Below, one piece after another: positions 22,194 through 33,958 of a stretch of 64,000 nucleotides of DNA. Source of the DNA: Filosporella fistucella (taxonomy: Eukaryota > Ascomycota > Leotiomycetes > Helotiales); assembly GCA_030077755.1 (NCBI GenBank), contig JAQJZZ010000011.1, positions 3,224,001 through 3,288,000 of the forward strand, given 5' to 3'. The notes under the pieces were generated by a model. That model was not told the DNA's origin. It made no database searches and saw only the letters and a program-made list of their open reading frames with translations. Within the stretch, counting starts at the first letter, position 1. Every line of letters starts with the position of its first letter. A program made the position numbers and the translations under genes.

Positions 22194-23124
22194 TTTTGGA
22201 GAGGCATCCCGCTCTTATTTATGTCCTGGTGGAGCCATGGAGGATCAAATATACCTCGTTGACGTGGTCGATAATTTGTCACTCATATACGTAGCACTGC
22301 TTAGTTCCATGGATACATTTGTGAGAAATGATTATAATGGAGAGCATTGCCAGTGGAGATGCTTGTACCAGGGCAAATTTCATTTTTCTGTTGATGTTCG
22401 TGATAGTGCCCTGTCTCGGGTGGCCAATTATCGAACGATTTCGCTCAGCCGTACCGACGGAGAAGCTAAAATGTCGACATTAGTGCTGGGTCCAAAAAAA
22501 TCGATGTTGGTAATTGCGACAGGATATTTCTTTTTCCAATTCATGTTGACGGCTATAGTTGACTTCTGTTTGGGGCCATCTCGGGTAGGAGGTATTCGGG
22601 GGGTTGGGAACGCTCAGAAGGGGTTCATCGATAGGTTCGCTTGAATTTTTCCCAGGAAGTGCCTGGGGATGTACTTGAAGTCATGCATTTTTCTGATTAA
22701 CACCAGGTCTATGCTTGCATTTCCCCACAGTCCATGGATTGCTGGGAGGTATATCGAGAGTATTTATACATTGGGTAATTGTGCCACGTCAGAGAAGAAA
22801 CTCCCGTGCGGGCGCTCCCGCATTCTACAGCGCTTGGGAGCGACTATTTTTCTACTTTTTGCTACGAGATCTTCCGCAGCCACATACTGTACCCCACAAT
22901 TCCGTTCTCGTGGGAATGTTTGACTTTGAGGACTTTTTGAGAGCATCACGAGGGGTTCAGAAGGATCGAGAGAGGCTGAGAGCACCTGTACAAAGCCTTT
23001 AAAGAAGCTGTAAGCCGTTTTCTTGGTACGCTTGATGACCTGTCCAATTATAATCGAAAGACTTGTCACTTCCCGTCCTACATGGGAAAGGTGTGCCTGG
23101 TGATCCACCATTTCCTAAGATGGA
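22194..23124. other. Intergenic, 0.9 kb, no supported gene
   Basis: Long frames exist on both strands (for example 115 codons at 22764-23111, minus) but lack recognisable sequence or a convincing splice context. Confidence 0.4.
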
Positions 23125-23577
23125 TTACTCTCCAGTCGTAACATTGGGGTGAGGTTTTGCTCCTCTGCGCCTCAATATGCGAGACATCAAGGAGCGGAGA
23201 CTCTCTGAAACATCAACTGGCATTGAAGGGATTTGAAAACGCATTGCGGAATTAAGTTCATAGTGGTGAGCAGCTTTCTTTCCCAAGAAGTCCACACAAA
23301 TGTAACGTATCAAGTGTTCTTCAAGTCCGTGTAACGGATCTTTGTGGCATACAGGACGATGCCTATTTGTTTTCGTATATTAGGAAGCTAGACGCCACAT
23401 ATACGCCCCACCCGTGGAAGGGACTTCCGCTTGCGTCAAAGCTGCCGCATGAGATTGATGATTTTGACGATGTGCGGCAAGGGTATGCATGCGGGGAACT
23501 GTAAGTCGTGAGGGAAATGAGACCACTATCTCGAAAAACTCCAACTGCGGTTCGAAAGAATAACAAGAGAGAAGCAT
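23125..23577 (-). CDS. Candidate small hypothetical gene, head-to-head with the next gene
   Basis: Two open stretches can be joined in phase: exon 23405-23577 and exon 23125-23362, with a 42-nt intron (GTATAT donor, CTAAT near the TAG acceptor). The product would be 136 aa, starting MLLSCYSFEPQLEFFE and containing HRPVCHKDPLHGLEEHLIRY and later a basic LMSRILRRRGAKPHP. The second stretch looks protein-like. No family is recognised. The start would lie only 45 bp from the start of the plus-strand gene at 23622, so the two transcripts would have to share or overlap promoters. It may instead be chance open frame or a gene fragment. Confidence 0.28.
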
Positions 23578-23621
23578 AAGAGGCCCTCGTGCCGTAACAA
23601 AAGTTGCAGCATCCGCCAACA

Positions 23622-24372
23622 ATGCCTCTTGGAACCCTCATCCTTGTACCTACATTATTCGGCTTTTCTGAAGCAATTCGAACGACGCAGTCCAGTGCCA
23701 GGAAGAAAGAGCATCGTAGCCGGAAATGTAACTTGATTGTCCGATGCGCAAAATCTTCACAATATAGCTCAGCGCTTCAAGATCGGCAAGTGGTACTTTC
23801 ACAGGATAAGGCAAGAAGAAGCACGGATACAGTGATGATTGCTGACGACGATGAAGCTATATATCGACACTGGAACGAGCTATGATACGCCATTCGGACA
23901 GCCTTTCGCCGGATACTTTCTAGCATATCCAGATAGCAAATTTGATGGCCTTGTCTCCGCCATATCGAGTGATCCGCCAATCATGAATTGGATCTACGTG
24001 GATAGAGAAACATTGGAATTGAAGTACGGGAATCGAGCAGCAGCGGAGCCAAACCACCCTGGCCCATTTGACTGCACAAGACAAGAGAAGCGCTTAATAT
24101 TTGGAGGGTGGGAAGGCTTCTTGGCAGTCAAGGAAGGTGGATTTTGGGCAGTGTACTTTGACCGTGATGGAGATATGCTGAAAGAAAAGATTGCGGATGG
24201 AGTGCCTATCTTAGAGATAGAGTTGTGCCGTGTCGAAGCAAGACAACAAAAGAGGGCCCCAAGACCCAGAAGTGATGATGAAGATACATCGAAGGACCCA
24301 GGCGCTGAAACGCAAGAGCCCAAACCTGAAGAGAAGGTAATACAAGTTACCGGAGAAAGCCCTTCGAGTTGA
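23622..24372 (+). CDS. Conserved fungal hypothetical protein with an apparent GC-AG intron (234 aa)
   Basis: Exons 23622-23810 and 23857-24372 give 234 aa. The 46-nt intron begins GCAAGA after AAG, has a GCTGAC branch site and ends in AAG; joined codons read QDKLYIDTG and continue to QPFAGYFLAYPD. A GT donor at 23790 would also keep the frame but would drop seven residues (VVLSQDK) that I recall as conserved. I know the family as an ascomycete protein without function, with blocks NWIYVDRETLELKYG, the GPFDC segment and IFGGWEGFLAV followed by WAVYFDRDGD. The N-terminus (MPLGTLILVPTLFGFSEAIR) is hydrophobic and could be a membrane-associating helix. The last 40 residues are acidic and disordered. 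Confidence 0.85.
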
Positions 24373-25028
24373 TGCTGCGATGAGTACATAGAATCATAGA
24401 TGAGCTGCAGAACAAAGAGATGGAAGTGGTTGAAAAGCAGATTCCGTATCATAGCTCTATTACTGAATGCGCCCTCCTGTGCATCGTGGTCCACCCTCAG
24501 TATCCATGCTCAAAATTCGTGCTACCAGGTGCATATTGCCTTGAGGGCGAAAAGAACCGTGTTCCACTCTTGCACTGACAAAATGTAGCATGCGCCATTT
24601 CGAAAGGGTTGGATCCGATTTGATCCAGCGACTTCTCTTATGCAGGAAGGGGTTACCAGCACTATTGCAGTAAGGTATCTGAGGTGGATTGTGATTGAGG
24701 AAGACGATAAATCCCTGCTGCATTCATCGGCCTTCCTAAAGTAGACGGGAATTATACTTGCGGCACATAGAAACCTGCTGGAAAGACCGTGGTGTATTCC
24801 CGAGGCAGTTAATCCGGGTTGATGGATTGAGCAATGTCACACCAGCATTGAGAACAGTGCAAAAGTCTCCGTCTCCTTTTGCGGTATCCATTTTCCGGCG
24901 CCGTCCACCTTCAGCCGTGCTTGCCCGGTCATGCATCTGAAACCCCCTTTGTGCGCCAGCAATTCCGCGTTTTCTATCAATCTCAAATGCATCGTTCACT
25001 GGCCTTTATCCCCGTTCCAAGGTCATTA
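24373..25028. other. Intergenic, 0.66 kb, no gene seen
   Basis: Lies between two convergent genes. Only short overlapping frames are present. Confidence 0.45.
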
Positions 25029-26287
25029 TCAGTAGCGAATGATATTGCCCTTTTCATCTTGCAGCTCCACTCTCAGCTTAACCATCTGCGTTCCGTCCGT
25101 TGGAGTCGAGTTGTTGGGACCAGATTCCCAAATTGGACGCCCTGTGTTCTCAAGTGGTTTTGATTGGATGAGAAATTTATCTTGCCGCTGCTTGCTGAGC
25201 TTCTTTATGGATATTGGCATCAGGATAAAACTGACATCAAATCCTGCCTTTCCTTGAAGAATGCCACTGTTAGGTCTGACACAGTACAGTTTTGGCGACG
25301 TCGTTCGTACTCTCCATGCTATCGTGGTAGGATTGGGATTGAATAGGTGGAGCACTTGAGGAATCTCTTGATCAAAAGGCATTTTGTATTTCAATTCCCC
25401 GGACCTGATCATGATTGGTAGGCATGCACGGTGAAAATCGTCGCCAGGAGCTGAAGGGCCACCATTTCTAAGGTTCTGTGGATTCAAGGTGCAGCAGTCG
25501 CAATGTCCAGAGTCTGTGGTTGGGAGTGTACTTGAAGGCAAAGGGGAGTATTCCGGCGGGAGATCTTCGCAATCTTGCCAAGTGAGCAGGGCGTCAGGGC
25601 TTGTCGACAGCTGTTCACTGGTTACATTTGATCTCAACGCTTCTTCGGTTTTACTGCCCAATTTGAACGTGAAAGGGCAGTCATTGTGTCGGGTTAAGAT
25701 GGACCCAGGAATATGGAGGTCGGGATGCAATTCTCGGAGAGATTGAATAATTACTGCTTGCTCTTCCAGCATCGAATCATGGTATGGAGCTTGACTTATG
25801 TTACCTATGTGTATTCTTTGAATACCAGTCAGCATTTTTTTCCATCGAAGGTTGAGGACCGGACATACGTGTGAAATAAAGAGGCTAGTTCTGCCAGAAT
25901 TTTATGCTGGGCTTGAACAAGAGATGGGTATCGATCGGCATACACAACCCACAAGCTGGATATACTCCCCAGAGGAGATGGGAATGAACCCGGAGGTGCA
26001 GGGTGCGTTCCGTCCAAGTCAGCCTCGAGTGAGGAAAAGAGGGCCCAACTCCCAGTAAAAATTGAGTCGAGGAGTGCATGAGATTGATATACTGGTTGCG
26101 AGTGAGTTTCGGATTGAAGGTAAACCTGTATCTCTAAAAGAGTTACACCTGCTGATATGCATTGCGCACAGAGGTCTTCAACGGCTCTGATATCGTATTG
26201 ATTTCGTCCTCGGTCCAGGCTTGCTACAGCCTTCAGGCATTTTTGCGTGATCTCGGCAACCACAAGGGTAATTGGCTTAAGATCCAT
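25029..26287 (-). CDS. MSP/VAP-domain protein with an NLR-type helical N-terminus (401 aa)
   Basis: Exons 25869-26287 and 25029-25815 give 401 aa. The start MDLKPITLVVAEITQKCLKA resembles helical N-terminal domains at the head of fungal NLR/STAND and related proteins. Residues 1-130 are helical, 140-270 are linker-like with a Cys pair (HCDCC), and about 276-391 form a major-sperm-protein fold. Its hallmarks are LKYKMPFDQEIPQVLHLFNP, the motif RTTSPKLYCVRPNSG, which matches the FFAT-binding strand of VAP proteins, and QRQDKFLIQS. VAP/Scs2 proteins bind FFAT motifs at ER contact sites and end in a membrane anchor. No C-terminal anchor is visible here, so the role is probably that of a soluble adaptor. 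The function of this architecture is unknown to me. Confidence 0.85.
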
Positions 26288-27306
26288 GAGGAGTACAGAT
26301 TGATTAGATGACAGTGTACTTGAGATGATGAACAGATGGTTGAGAGTGCGAGGCAACGAATTTACCTATATATTGATGCCTACTTTGACAAGAACCATTC
26401 TGTCAGCTCAGCCCCAGATGCCCCACCCAGTCGTACAGCCACAACGAAAGCCGAGCCTGACAGGTCAGCTGATAGATCGGAGAAAGATCATTTCAGAGTC
26501 TGCTGCATGGCGACTCGATACAGAGTCAAGCAAAGATTGAACTTCGTCACGACGTAGAAGACGGTTGGTAGTTGTTTCATATGAAGAATGTGGATGTTGA
26601 TGTTTCTTGCTAGAAGGTGACATTGGAAAGAAGACTCAGGAAAGCTAAGAATTTCGACTAACCAGATGTGGCCCTGAACTACTCCTTAAGCTTCAACGAT
26701 AGCCACTGTGGGGAAATAAAGTTTAAACTAACGCCGTGGATCAAAGCTGGACGTCCACTTTCATCGTCGGAAACTGTCTTAGCGTTACATAGTAAACACG
26801 TTTTAAAATCTCCACAAGCTAGTCAAGCAACTTCAGAAAATAAGATAGTGCTCTAAATAAGGAGCTTTCCTGCCTTCTTGATCATCAAAAAAAAAAAAAT
26901 CGAGTCACTAGCTGAATAGATGATATATTGTCTTCAATCATCCTGCGCTTGCTTAATTGCAGATCATATGCTACCGCAAGTAAGTCCGAATTATGTCTTC
27001 AAAGAGTGTGTATTGGTCTGAAAAATGACCGTAAAGAGGTTCTGGATATAGCCTGTCCAGATTATAGTACTCGCCGGCTAAGTATATAAGGCGAAGGTAA
27101 GAGACTCTCGCATTCGTGGTACTCGTGTGTAGATAATCACTCTTGACGCGAGGGGAAGATCCCAATTGGACAATTCTGCGAGGATAAATTGTAATCGAGC
27201 CGAAGATCACAAGCCTTCAGTAACACTGACAGATATATAAAGAGGTGTTGAAACTTCGTTATTAAATCACATTCATCAGATCTTGGAACTTCATATGATC
27301 GCCAAA
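26288..27306. other. Intergenic, 1.0 kb
   Basis: Upstream regions of two divergent genes. It holds a 13-base poly-A run at 26887-26899. No gene is seen. Confidence 0.5.
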
Positions 27307-28069
27307 ATGCAGTTGACTCATTTGATACCAGTGGCACTGAATCTCGCCTTCACTTTCGCTCATCCTCAATCCATATTGCCAACACCAGTCCCGAATCCAT
27401 GGGCTGCCGATTGTCCCATCCCTTCAGGCTACACCATCACAAAATTCGCGTCCATGTTCGGGAAAACCAAAACCATTTCGCTCTCGTTATCGTACAACAA
27501 TACCGGTTCCTTCTCCTGTCCTCGAAAGGAAGGGAATGGGCTTTCGTACAGTAACAATGTTTTCGAAATGCTCTGCGATGTCGATGGCCTGACAAGGGTT
27601 CAAACAGATGGGATATTTTGGATCTACATAGAAGAGAACTTTTATTGTCCTTCACCATCTTTGGCGGGGTAACAGCTGGAGATATAATCTAATAAACACC
27701 TTTACTGAAATAGAACTAGACTGCAAGGAGCCCATCCATACCTGGGGGGGATTATGGGAACAAATTCGGTGAACTACACCTTACTTTACGATGACTTGAC
27801 ATGCACTCCAGATGCCATGTGAGTAGTATAATCCCTCGGGAAGTACCACTTGCACTAACAAAATACGGTCTAGAAGCTATACACATTGTACCCTGAAAAA
27901 GCCTTTTCTCAAAATTCCTATTCAAGGCTACCGTGGGGGTCCCGTTGTTGGAAATGCGCCACTGAGCGTGAATGGAACTTACCTGCCAAATTGTCCGACC
28001 CTAGCAGACAGAGTGATCGTAACAAATTATGAAAATTGCACAACACCGGTCGTAGGATCAAATATTTGA
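27307..28069 (+). CDS. Secreted protein with eight cysteines, candidate effector or wall protein (218 aa)
   Basis: Exons 27307-27668, 27720-27818 and 27874-28069 close in phase to 218 aa. The start MQLTHLIPVALNLAFTFAHP is a signal peptide, probably cleaved after FA. The mature part has eight cysteines, enough for four disulphides, and four N-x-T sites (in NNTG, NYT, NGT, NCT). There is no GPI signal or membrane span. No enzyme domain is recognised. Small secreted Cys-rich proteins of this kind in plant-associated fungi often include effectors, but nothing here proves that. Donors are GTAACA, GTGAGT; acceptors TAG, TAG; exon 1 read-through stops immediately at the first donor, which supports splicing. 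Confidence 0.82.
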
Positions 28070-28532
28070 GGTACTCAAGCCTCACTCAGCGCGCATTGAT
28101 TGGCAGCGTGTTAGCATTGGGTACGTAGTTGGACCGCAACTTGGATGGGGATTAGATGTGTGCTCGCTCGAGAGACTTGTACTCAAGAGGTGGAAATGAT
28201 GAGAAAAAGTAGAAATGAATTAAGAACTACTTGCAGTAGCTTTTAGCAGTGAAGTGGCGGGATGAAAGGAAGGAAAAAATTAGTGCTGGAACTTATGAAG
28301 AACTAGGACTTGGTGTAATGTATTCCAGTTCAAGCTTGTCTATAACGTGATTTTGCTCAGGAAAGCCACGGATATATAACACAAAAACACTTGTAGGAGA
28401 GCGTATGCTGAATTCGAGAAGTATATTGATGGAGAAGATATTTTGGTAATTGCAATCTTACATTATCGTGGCTAGCCCATACACTGTTGAGGATATCGAA
28501 CAAAGGACATAGGGTTACACACCTCCGACAGG

Positions 28533-30228
28533 CTACCAAGTGGTACGGAGTAGTTTCGGGTCTGACTTGCGATACATGTCTGCAAATGTACGTGGTTCTT
28601 CAAGCTCGAGACGATCAAGCCCTGAGTTATTAGAAAGGCTTCCTCCTTCTCTGAGTCGGTGACTTGACCCTATAGTAGACTTAGTTTAGCTATCAGCTCT
28701 CCAAGATGGATTGTCGTGGCTTCTTACCATTGGTTGGACCTGATAGGCTTTTTGCCTCACCCTCGTCACAGCCCAAGCAACAACGACCGAAATAAAAATC
28801 TTTTCCGAGTGTTTTTAAACTAGCAGTGACTTGTGACATGCTAGGTCGATCAATTGGATGTGCTGCAAGCATTCTCCCAATGACATCGAGAATGTCGAAT
28901 ATCCCGAAGTCGTATGCTTCTGGAACGCCACGTAGTCTTGAGAGCCATTCTCGCAAATTTTTCGGGAAGCTTTGATATGAACGGTCTCCTTCTCCGAACA
29001 TAAAAGCATCAAGGTCGGCCAAAGAAAACCCCCTGCAAACTGTGTTAATCTCCAGGAACATGCAACCCAACGAGTAGATATCTGCTCTCCGACCACGATT
29101 CTTATATTCGGCCGCTTCCGGTGCACAGTATTTGAACGTTCCCCGTTCGTCTCCACAGCTTTCACTGGTAGCAGAGCCCGCGATGTCACGGCTCAAACCA
29201 AAATCGGCGACATATAAGCCTCCATCTCTGTCCAAAAGGACATTTTGAGGTTTGATGTCTTTGTGTCGGATGCCGTTAGCATGCAGGTATTGTATAGCAG
29301 CGGAAAGGCACCCATAGGTAGTCCGCAGCCTCGCCAACGCACTCGATAAACTTGGCAGAACACCCAGTCGATTGCACAACTTCGACATCGTCTTTCCAAT
29401 ATCAAGATCATCATTCTGTCGCACGTCATCCAGTTCCTCCAAGTAGAAACTAAGGTCACATATGGCGGCCGGATATAGCAGGATCCCCAATACTCTGGGT
29501 TGTCGATATGATCCCACTAAAGTAATGATGTGCCGATGATCAAGCTTCTTCAGAACCTCTAGCTCCCGCTTGACATCCTCCAGCTTGAGGCGCCGGGAGC
29601 ATTTTATTTGTTTCCTGGCAAGTTTTATTCCCTTGCACATCACCTCATCGACTTGTGCACTCGAGCCTGTACCCAAGCTTTCCCCTTGTTCGACTGGAAT
29701 GGTTTCGTCCGTGGAGAACTTGACATGCTGTCCCTTGCCCGACCAATGCCCTCGCACATCCAGTTGCCTGAGTATAGAATGCGGCTTATTGCCCTGTGGA
29801 TTTGGAGTTGTTAATATTTTCGGGTTATTTGCATATTCATTCACCGCGTTGGAAGGAGGTTTCGACGAAGGCGAGGAAGGTGGAGTGTCCGGCAGATTCG
29901 GAACATTCGAAGAATCATATCGCCATACAGAATCGAGCTCGTTAATCTTCCTTTTGTCAGGATAACCCCATTGTACATACCCGCTTGCTTCATGGCAATA
30001 GGAGTATTGACGGTCTTCTGGTAGCCATATGGCATACCTGCGATGGATTAGATTTCAGTACAGCTGAGGGAGAGAGTTTCATGCTTACCACCCAGGAGGA
30101 GCTTTGGGACTAAGAAGAGTTGGCGATGCTAATTGAGCTGAGACACGTCTCTTGTTCAGCAGATTTTCGTTTGTTCTCACACCATCACCCGCCCATAACT
30201 CAGATTCGAATGCTGTTGATCCTGACAT
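28533..30228 (-). CDS. Protein kinase with HKD catalytic loop (528 aa)
   Basis: Exons 30089-30228, 28728-30037 and 28533-28669 give about 528 aa. Residues 1-160 are outside the kinase domain: an MSGSTAFESELWAGDG start and a Pro/Ser stretch. The kinase domain spans roughly 160-460, with glycine loop LGTGSSAQV (about 167), ATP-site lysine in LARKQIK (about 189), catalytic loop HKDIKPQNVLLD (about 305), DFGLSRD (about 325) and CAPE (about 351). Key residues (K, E, D, N, D) are present; HRD is replaced by HKD as in some fungal expanded kinases. The 3' exon is inferred: splicing 28670-28727 (GTAAGA...TAG) extends the frame by 45 codons; without it the protein ends 11 residues after the donor. No orthologue is recognised. 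Confidence 0.88.
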
Positions 30229-30921
30229 CGCGTTGTGTGTAGTTTCGAAGTTAACAGCAGAGGGAACTGATGCGCCTCTTATCCGACCCGTGGGGCATTC
30301 AGATCAATGAAGTCCGTTGGTTGAATGATAGCTGTGGCTGCATGTGCCTCGTAAGCCCAGTCAAGGCAACTGCTCTTGCCGTGAAGCATCATTGTTGACA
30401 GTATGTAGTAGGTATGTATGAGAGCAAAGATTCAAATGTATCTGGAGTGTGCTTGAATTGATGCCGCCCAGCTGCTTCGCACAAGAAATATGTCAAACTG
30501 CCCCCGTTGCCATTTGCGTTTGCACCAGCTTTGTATGATCTTTCAGCAACCATTCTCAAGTTCAACAGTTGAAGGGGTAAACTTAGTCAGCATCCCCAAA
30601 TGAACCCCTCACTTACCCCACACACATTTAGACAGCACTGTGAGGTACTTTTTGTTGTTTTGTTTTTGAGCAAGTCGATAATTTGTTGACATTGAAAATT
30701 TGTCAGAAAATGAATTTCCAGATAATATCAATTCCCGAATCGGGCTCCACTCGAAACCTGCTTCCCTTCTTATATTGTAGTTTTGTGCTTATCAGTAAAG
30801 TGATGACGAGAGTGGGATGGATGATCGACATCGCCTACTTGTCGCAGCTTCGAGGGCCACCTTTACAATCAAATTCTACAGCCAGTCATCTGGAGTGTTA
30901 TAATTGTTATAGATTTTGAAA
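30229..30921. other. Divergent intergenic region, 0.7 kb
   Basis: Upstream of both the kinase (minus) and the aldolase-like gene (plus). No gene seen; T-rich tracts near 30,650. Confidence 0.5.
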
Positions 30922-31948
30922 ATGTCCCAATCACTGAATAAGCAGCCTCATGCATCAGTCCAAGCAGGCTCATACAAGAGCGGGGATCCAGCTCTCACTT
31001 TGCCAGAGGATGTCCCAAGAGGACCGCCAATCTTTGACGATAAATATGAGGAGCGGAAATACTTGAAGCATAGACTGGCACTGGCATTTCGTATATTCGC
31101 CAAATTCGGATTTTGTGAGGGTATTGCGGGTCATCTTACGCTCCGGGACCCAGTCGATGCAATGACATTTTGGGTAAACCCTTTTGGTCAGTAGGGACAC
31201 TCCCACAAGAAATATTGCTCACAAGCTGGAAAGGACTTCATTTCTCTCTCATTACTCCTGATGATCTGATTCGTGTGAGCCATGATGGAAAGGTGATTGG
31301 TGGGGGACGAAATAGATTTCTGAATTATGCAGCATTCGCAATCCACTCTGAAATCCATGCTGCGAGACCAGATGTCATATGCGCAGCACATTCGCACAGC
31401 ACCTATGGGAGGGCTTTCTGTGCCACTGGTCGTACTTTGGATCCTATAACTCAGGATTCATGTGTATTTTTCAATGACCACGCTCTGTACTCGTAAGTTT
31501 TCGACTTTCGAGTTGAGTTCCGCCACTGAAATGAAAAGGGCATTTGCAGGAGTTGTTCTAGATTCGGATGAAGGAAAGCATATAGCTGCAGCGCTTGGAA
31601 ACAAAAAAGCGGTGTTACTTGGCAACCATGGCTTACTCACTGCAGCGAGGTCTATTGAAGAGGCAGTTGCATATTTTGTCTTATTGGATAAGTGCTGTGA
31701 AGTTCAGCTGGCAGCTGATGCCTCCTCGGCTGGCACTGGAAAACCTCTCGTTCATATCGGTGAAGCGGAGGCAAAAGCAACTTGGGAGGCAGTTGGTACC
31801 AAGGAGAATGGTTATTGTGAGCTCGAAAAATCCTTTATCCATTACCATCATTAATTATTCGCCAGTTCAAGGGCTGCCGCTATTTCAAACAGTTGAGCAA
31901 GAGCTTGGCCAAAGAACATTTCTGGGACGTGGAACCGAACCAATATGA
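30922..31948 (+). CDS. Class II aldolase/adducin-domain protein (294 aa)
   Basis: Exons 30922-31186, 31234-31492, 31539-31816 and 31866-31948 close in phase to 294 aa. The family uses a divalent metal to cleave or epimerise phosphosugars, but the fungal branch, including this protein, is mostly untested. Typical blocks are LKHRLALAFRIFAKFGFCEG, AGHLTLRDP, WVNPFG, CAAHSHSTYGRAF (metal-binding His-x-His), ITQDSCVFFNDHALYS and LLGNHGLLTAARS (third metal His). The C-terminal FQGLPLFQTVEQE closes the domain. Metal-site residues are present, so it may be active. Donors are GTCAGT, GTAAGT, GTGAGC. It sits divergently from the kinase, with no clear functional link. Confidence 0.93.
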
Positions 31949-32164
31949 AGAAGTCAAGTAGCACGTTTCCACTTCATATTGTACATGAACATTGGCCATG
32001 GTGGATGGATATGGAACACATTGCATTTCCTGTCTACTGCTTGTGTAAGCTAGAATAGAAGTGGTCGAACCTCTGCAATCCATCGCGACTCGAATCCTGT
32101 TGCAAGCATTCCAAGACATGATCAAATTGGCTGCATCATTCCCTGATTCTTCCACTAACATTAC

Positions 32165-32626
32165 TCAGGTGCACACCCCACTCCCCTCAACACCCACAAT
32201 AACAGTTCCGGAAATCATCTTCACCTTCTCTACGTCGCAGAACTTGGACACATCCGGGTCTAGGCTTTCCTTCTTCTCTGGACTCGCCAAGAACCTTTCG
32301 AAGTTCTCAAAAGATGGCCACTTCATAGTGGTGATAGCATTGAATTCTGCTGCAGAGAAAGTTGAGGTGGCTTCATTGACACCTAGGGCCTTCGCCAGCT
32401 GAGAATTGGATGCAGGTGTGTTCAGTTGCTATAGGGTTGTCAGTGCCTTACCATTAGGGTATCAAGGGAATCTTGTTACTGAGCTAAAATATACGCAGCC
32501 ATATTGCTTCAGGACTGGCGAGGCTTTGTTGAAGTGTGTCAAGTACTCTTCCTTGAATGACTCGAAGGATTGCCCTTCCTTCTTATTGAAGAGAATCACC
32601 ACTTGTGACATCGTATTTAGTACCAT
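32165..32626 (-). CDS. EthD/dimeric alpha-beta barrel family protein (136 aa)
   Basis: Exons 32480-32626 and 32165-32428 give 136 aa. The core MSQVVILFNKKEG, a His in YLTHFNKASPVLKQYG and the second half FNAITTMKWPSFENFERFLA followed by SPEKKESLDPDVSKF match the ferredoxin-like EthD/Dabb fold of small dimeric proteins, some of which act in polyketide or ether metabolism. A likely 5' UTR intron (GTAAGT donor at about 32,726, GACTGAC branch, CAG acceptor just upstream) would remove an earlier ATG at 32650, making 32626 the first start; 32611 (MSQ) is an alternative. The coding intron runs 32429-32479. The specific substrate is unknown. Confidence 0.85.
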
Positions 32627-33958
32627 ATTTAGGGCTGAATGGTCAGTCATTTATTTGCGAGGTAGGCGAAGTTGGGCAGAATGAGCGCCATGCGAATTCA
32701 GTTACATCTGGATAGAACAAACTTACCTTCGTCCACTGATGACTATTTAATTTGGCTGGTTTCAATAAAGTTTCGACGAATCGGAATAGTTTTATGTAGC
32801 TCGATTTTGTTCTAGGATTGATTTGGTGGCCAGTGTATGACAGGTTGGGATGGAGAGCAACGACGCTATCTATAGATTCAACCTCTGTGACTATGACTTG
32901 GATATGCGAGATATGAAGATTTGAGGTTGGGAAATTAGATAAAGTGGGGTCGTACTCAATGCTGTATCACAGTGGGAATGTGTACGTTGGAAGCGATCAC
33001 ACCTCCTGGGGCTGCTTTTATGGTAGCAAGGTGGGTAGCAGGTGAATGGGCGGTCTAATGGTTCAAGTACTCGTTAAGTCACCAACGCGTGATGCTTAGG
33101 GAAGGAGACAGTAGGTGGGATGGATGTATATTCAATTTCTTGCACCTGCATTAGCAGTGGGAACCGAGGAAGCCAATCAGTTGGCTGATTTGAGTCAACG
33201 ACCACCCTCAAGTTCGTACTTGCCAGTAAGCAGTAGCCTTATTCGCCAGATTATGCGACAGGAAGAGGCACAGTTGGAATGAATATCAGTGCTGGCGGTA
33301 TCTGCGTGTATCCACCATCTAAACTAATGCAGGCAATCAATCATTACGTAAAATAGGGCTACAGAATATGACAGCAAAGAGATGCTACTCCACAACCACG
33401 TTCTCGACAACGGACACCATCAAAACTATAAGAGCCTCATATTGATCTTGTTTTACTGGCACTGGTAATTCATTTGAAAGATATTCGACCTCATTGCATT
33501 ATCTTACAACTCCATATCGTCGTTGTAATTCCTACCCAATTCGGTAGCTTGTTACCATCGCTTTATCTCCGCCATCCAGTTACCATGAAATTATCTGAAA
33601 CCATTACTAATTCCTACATCGGGCTTGTTCTCCCGAACATCGATTCTAATCTTGCCGTGACTTCATGCTCTGCCCATCTGTGGAATCTTGGCCGAGGCAT
33701 AGTCCCGCTAGCTATCAAGGCACCAGCGATCCAGAATTCGTTAAGAAACGGAGGATTGCCGCTATCGTAGCATTGTGAAGCAGCCCAGGGTATGGGATAT
33801 CTGGCGAAGCATAGAAAATGAAGTTTCTGCTATGTTCGACAGAGTCAAACTGGATTGGCCAGGAATACCTTCGACACATATTTGTTAACCGTGCTTCTGA
33901 GATAATTTCTTCTATATTCCCAAAAGCGCAGTATTGCTGGAGGAAGGCACAAACATAA
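32627..33958. other. Intergenic, 1.3 kb, no supported gene
   Basis: The right part (33715-33958, minus) carries an open frame containing CPHLDYVCAFLQQYC that continues beside the Ulp1 relic in another frame. It may be part of the same decayed element but is not called. Confidence 0.4.

Noticed and set aside
22764..23111. 115-codon minus-strand frame
   Set aside because: No protein-like pattern and no join to the neighbouring candidate.
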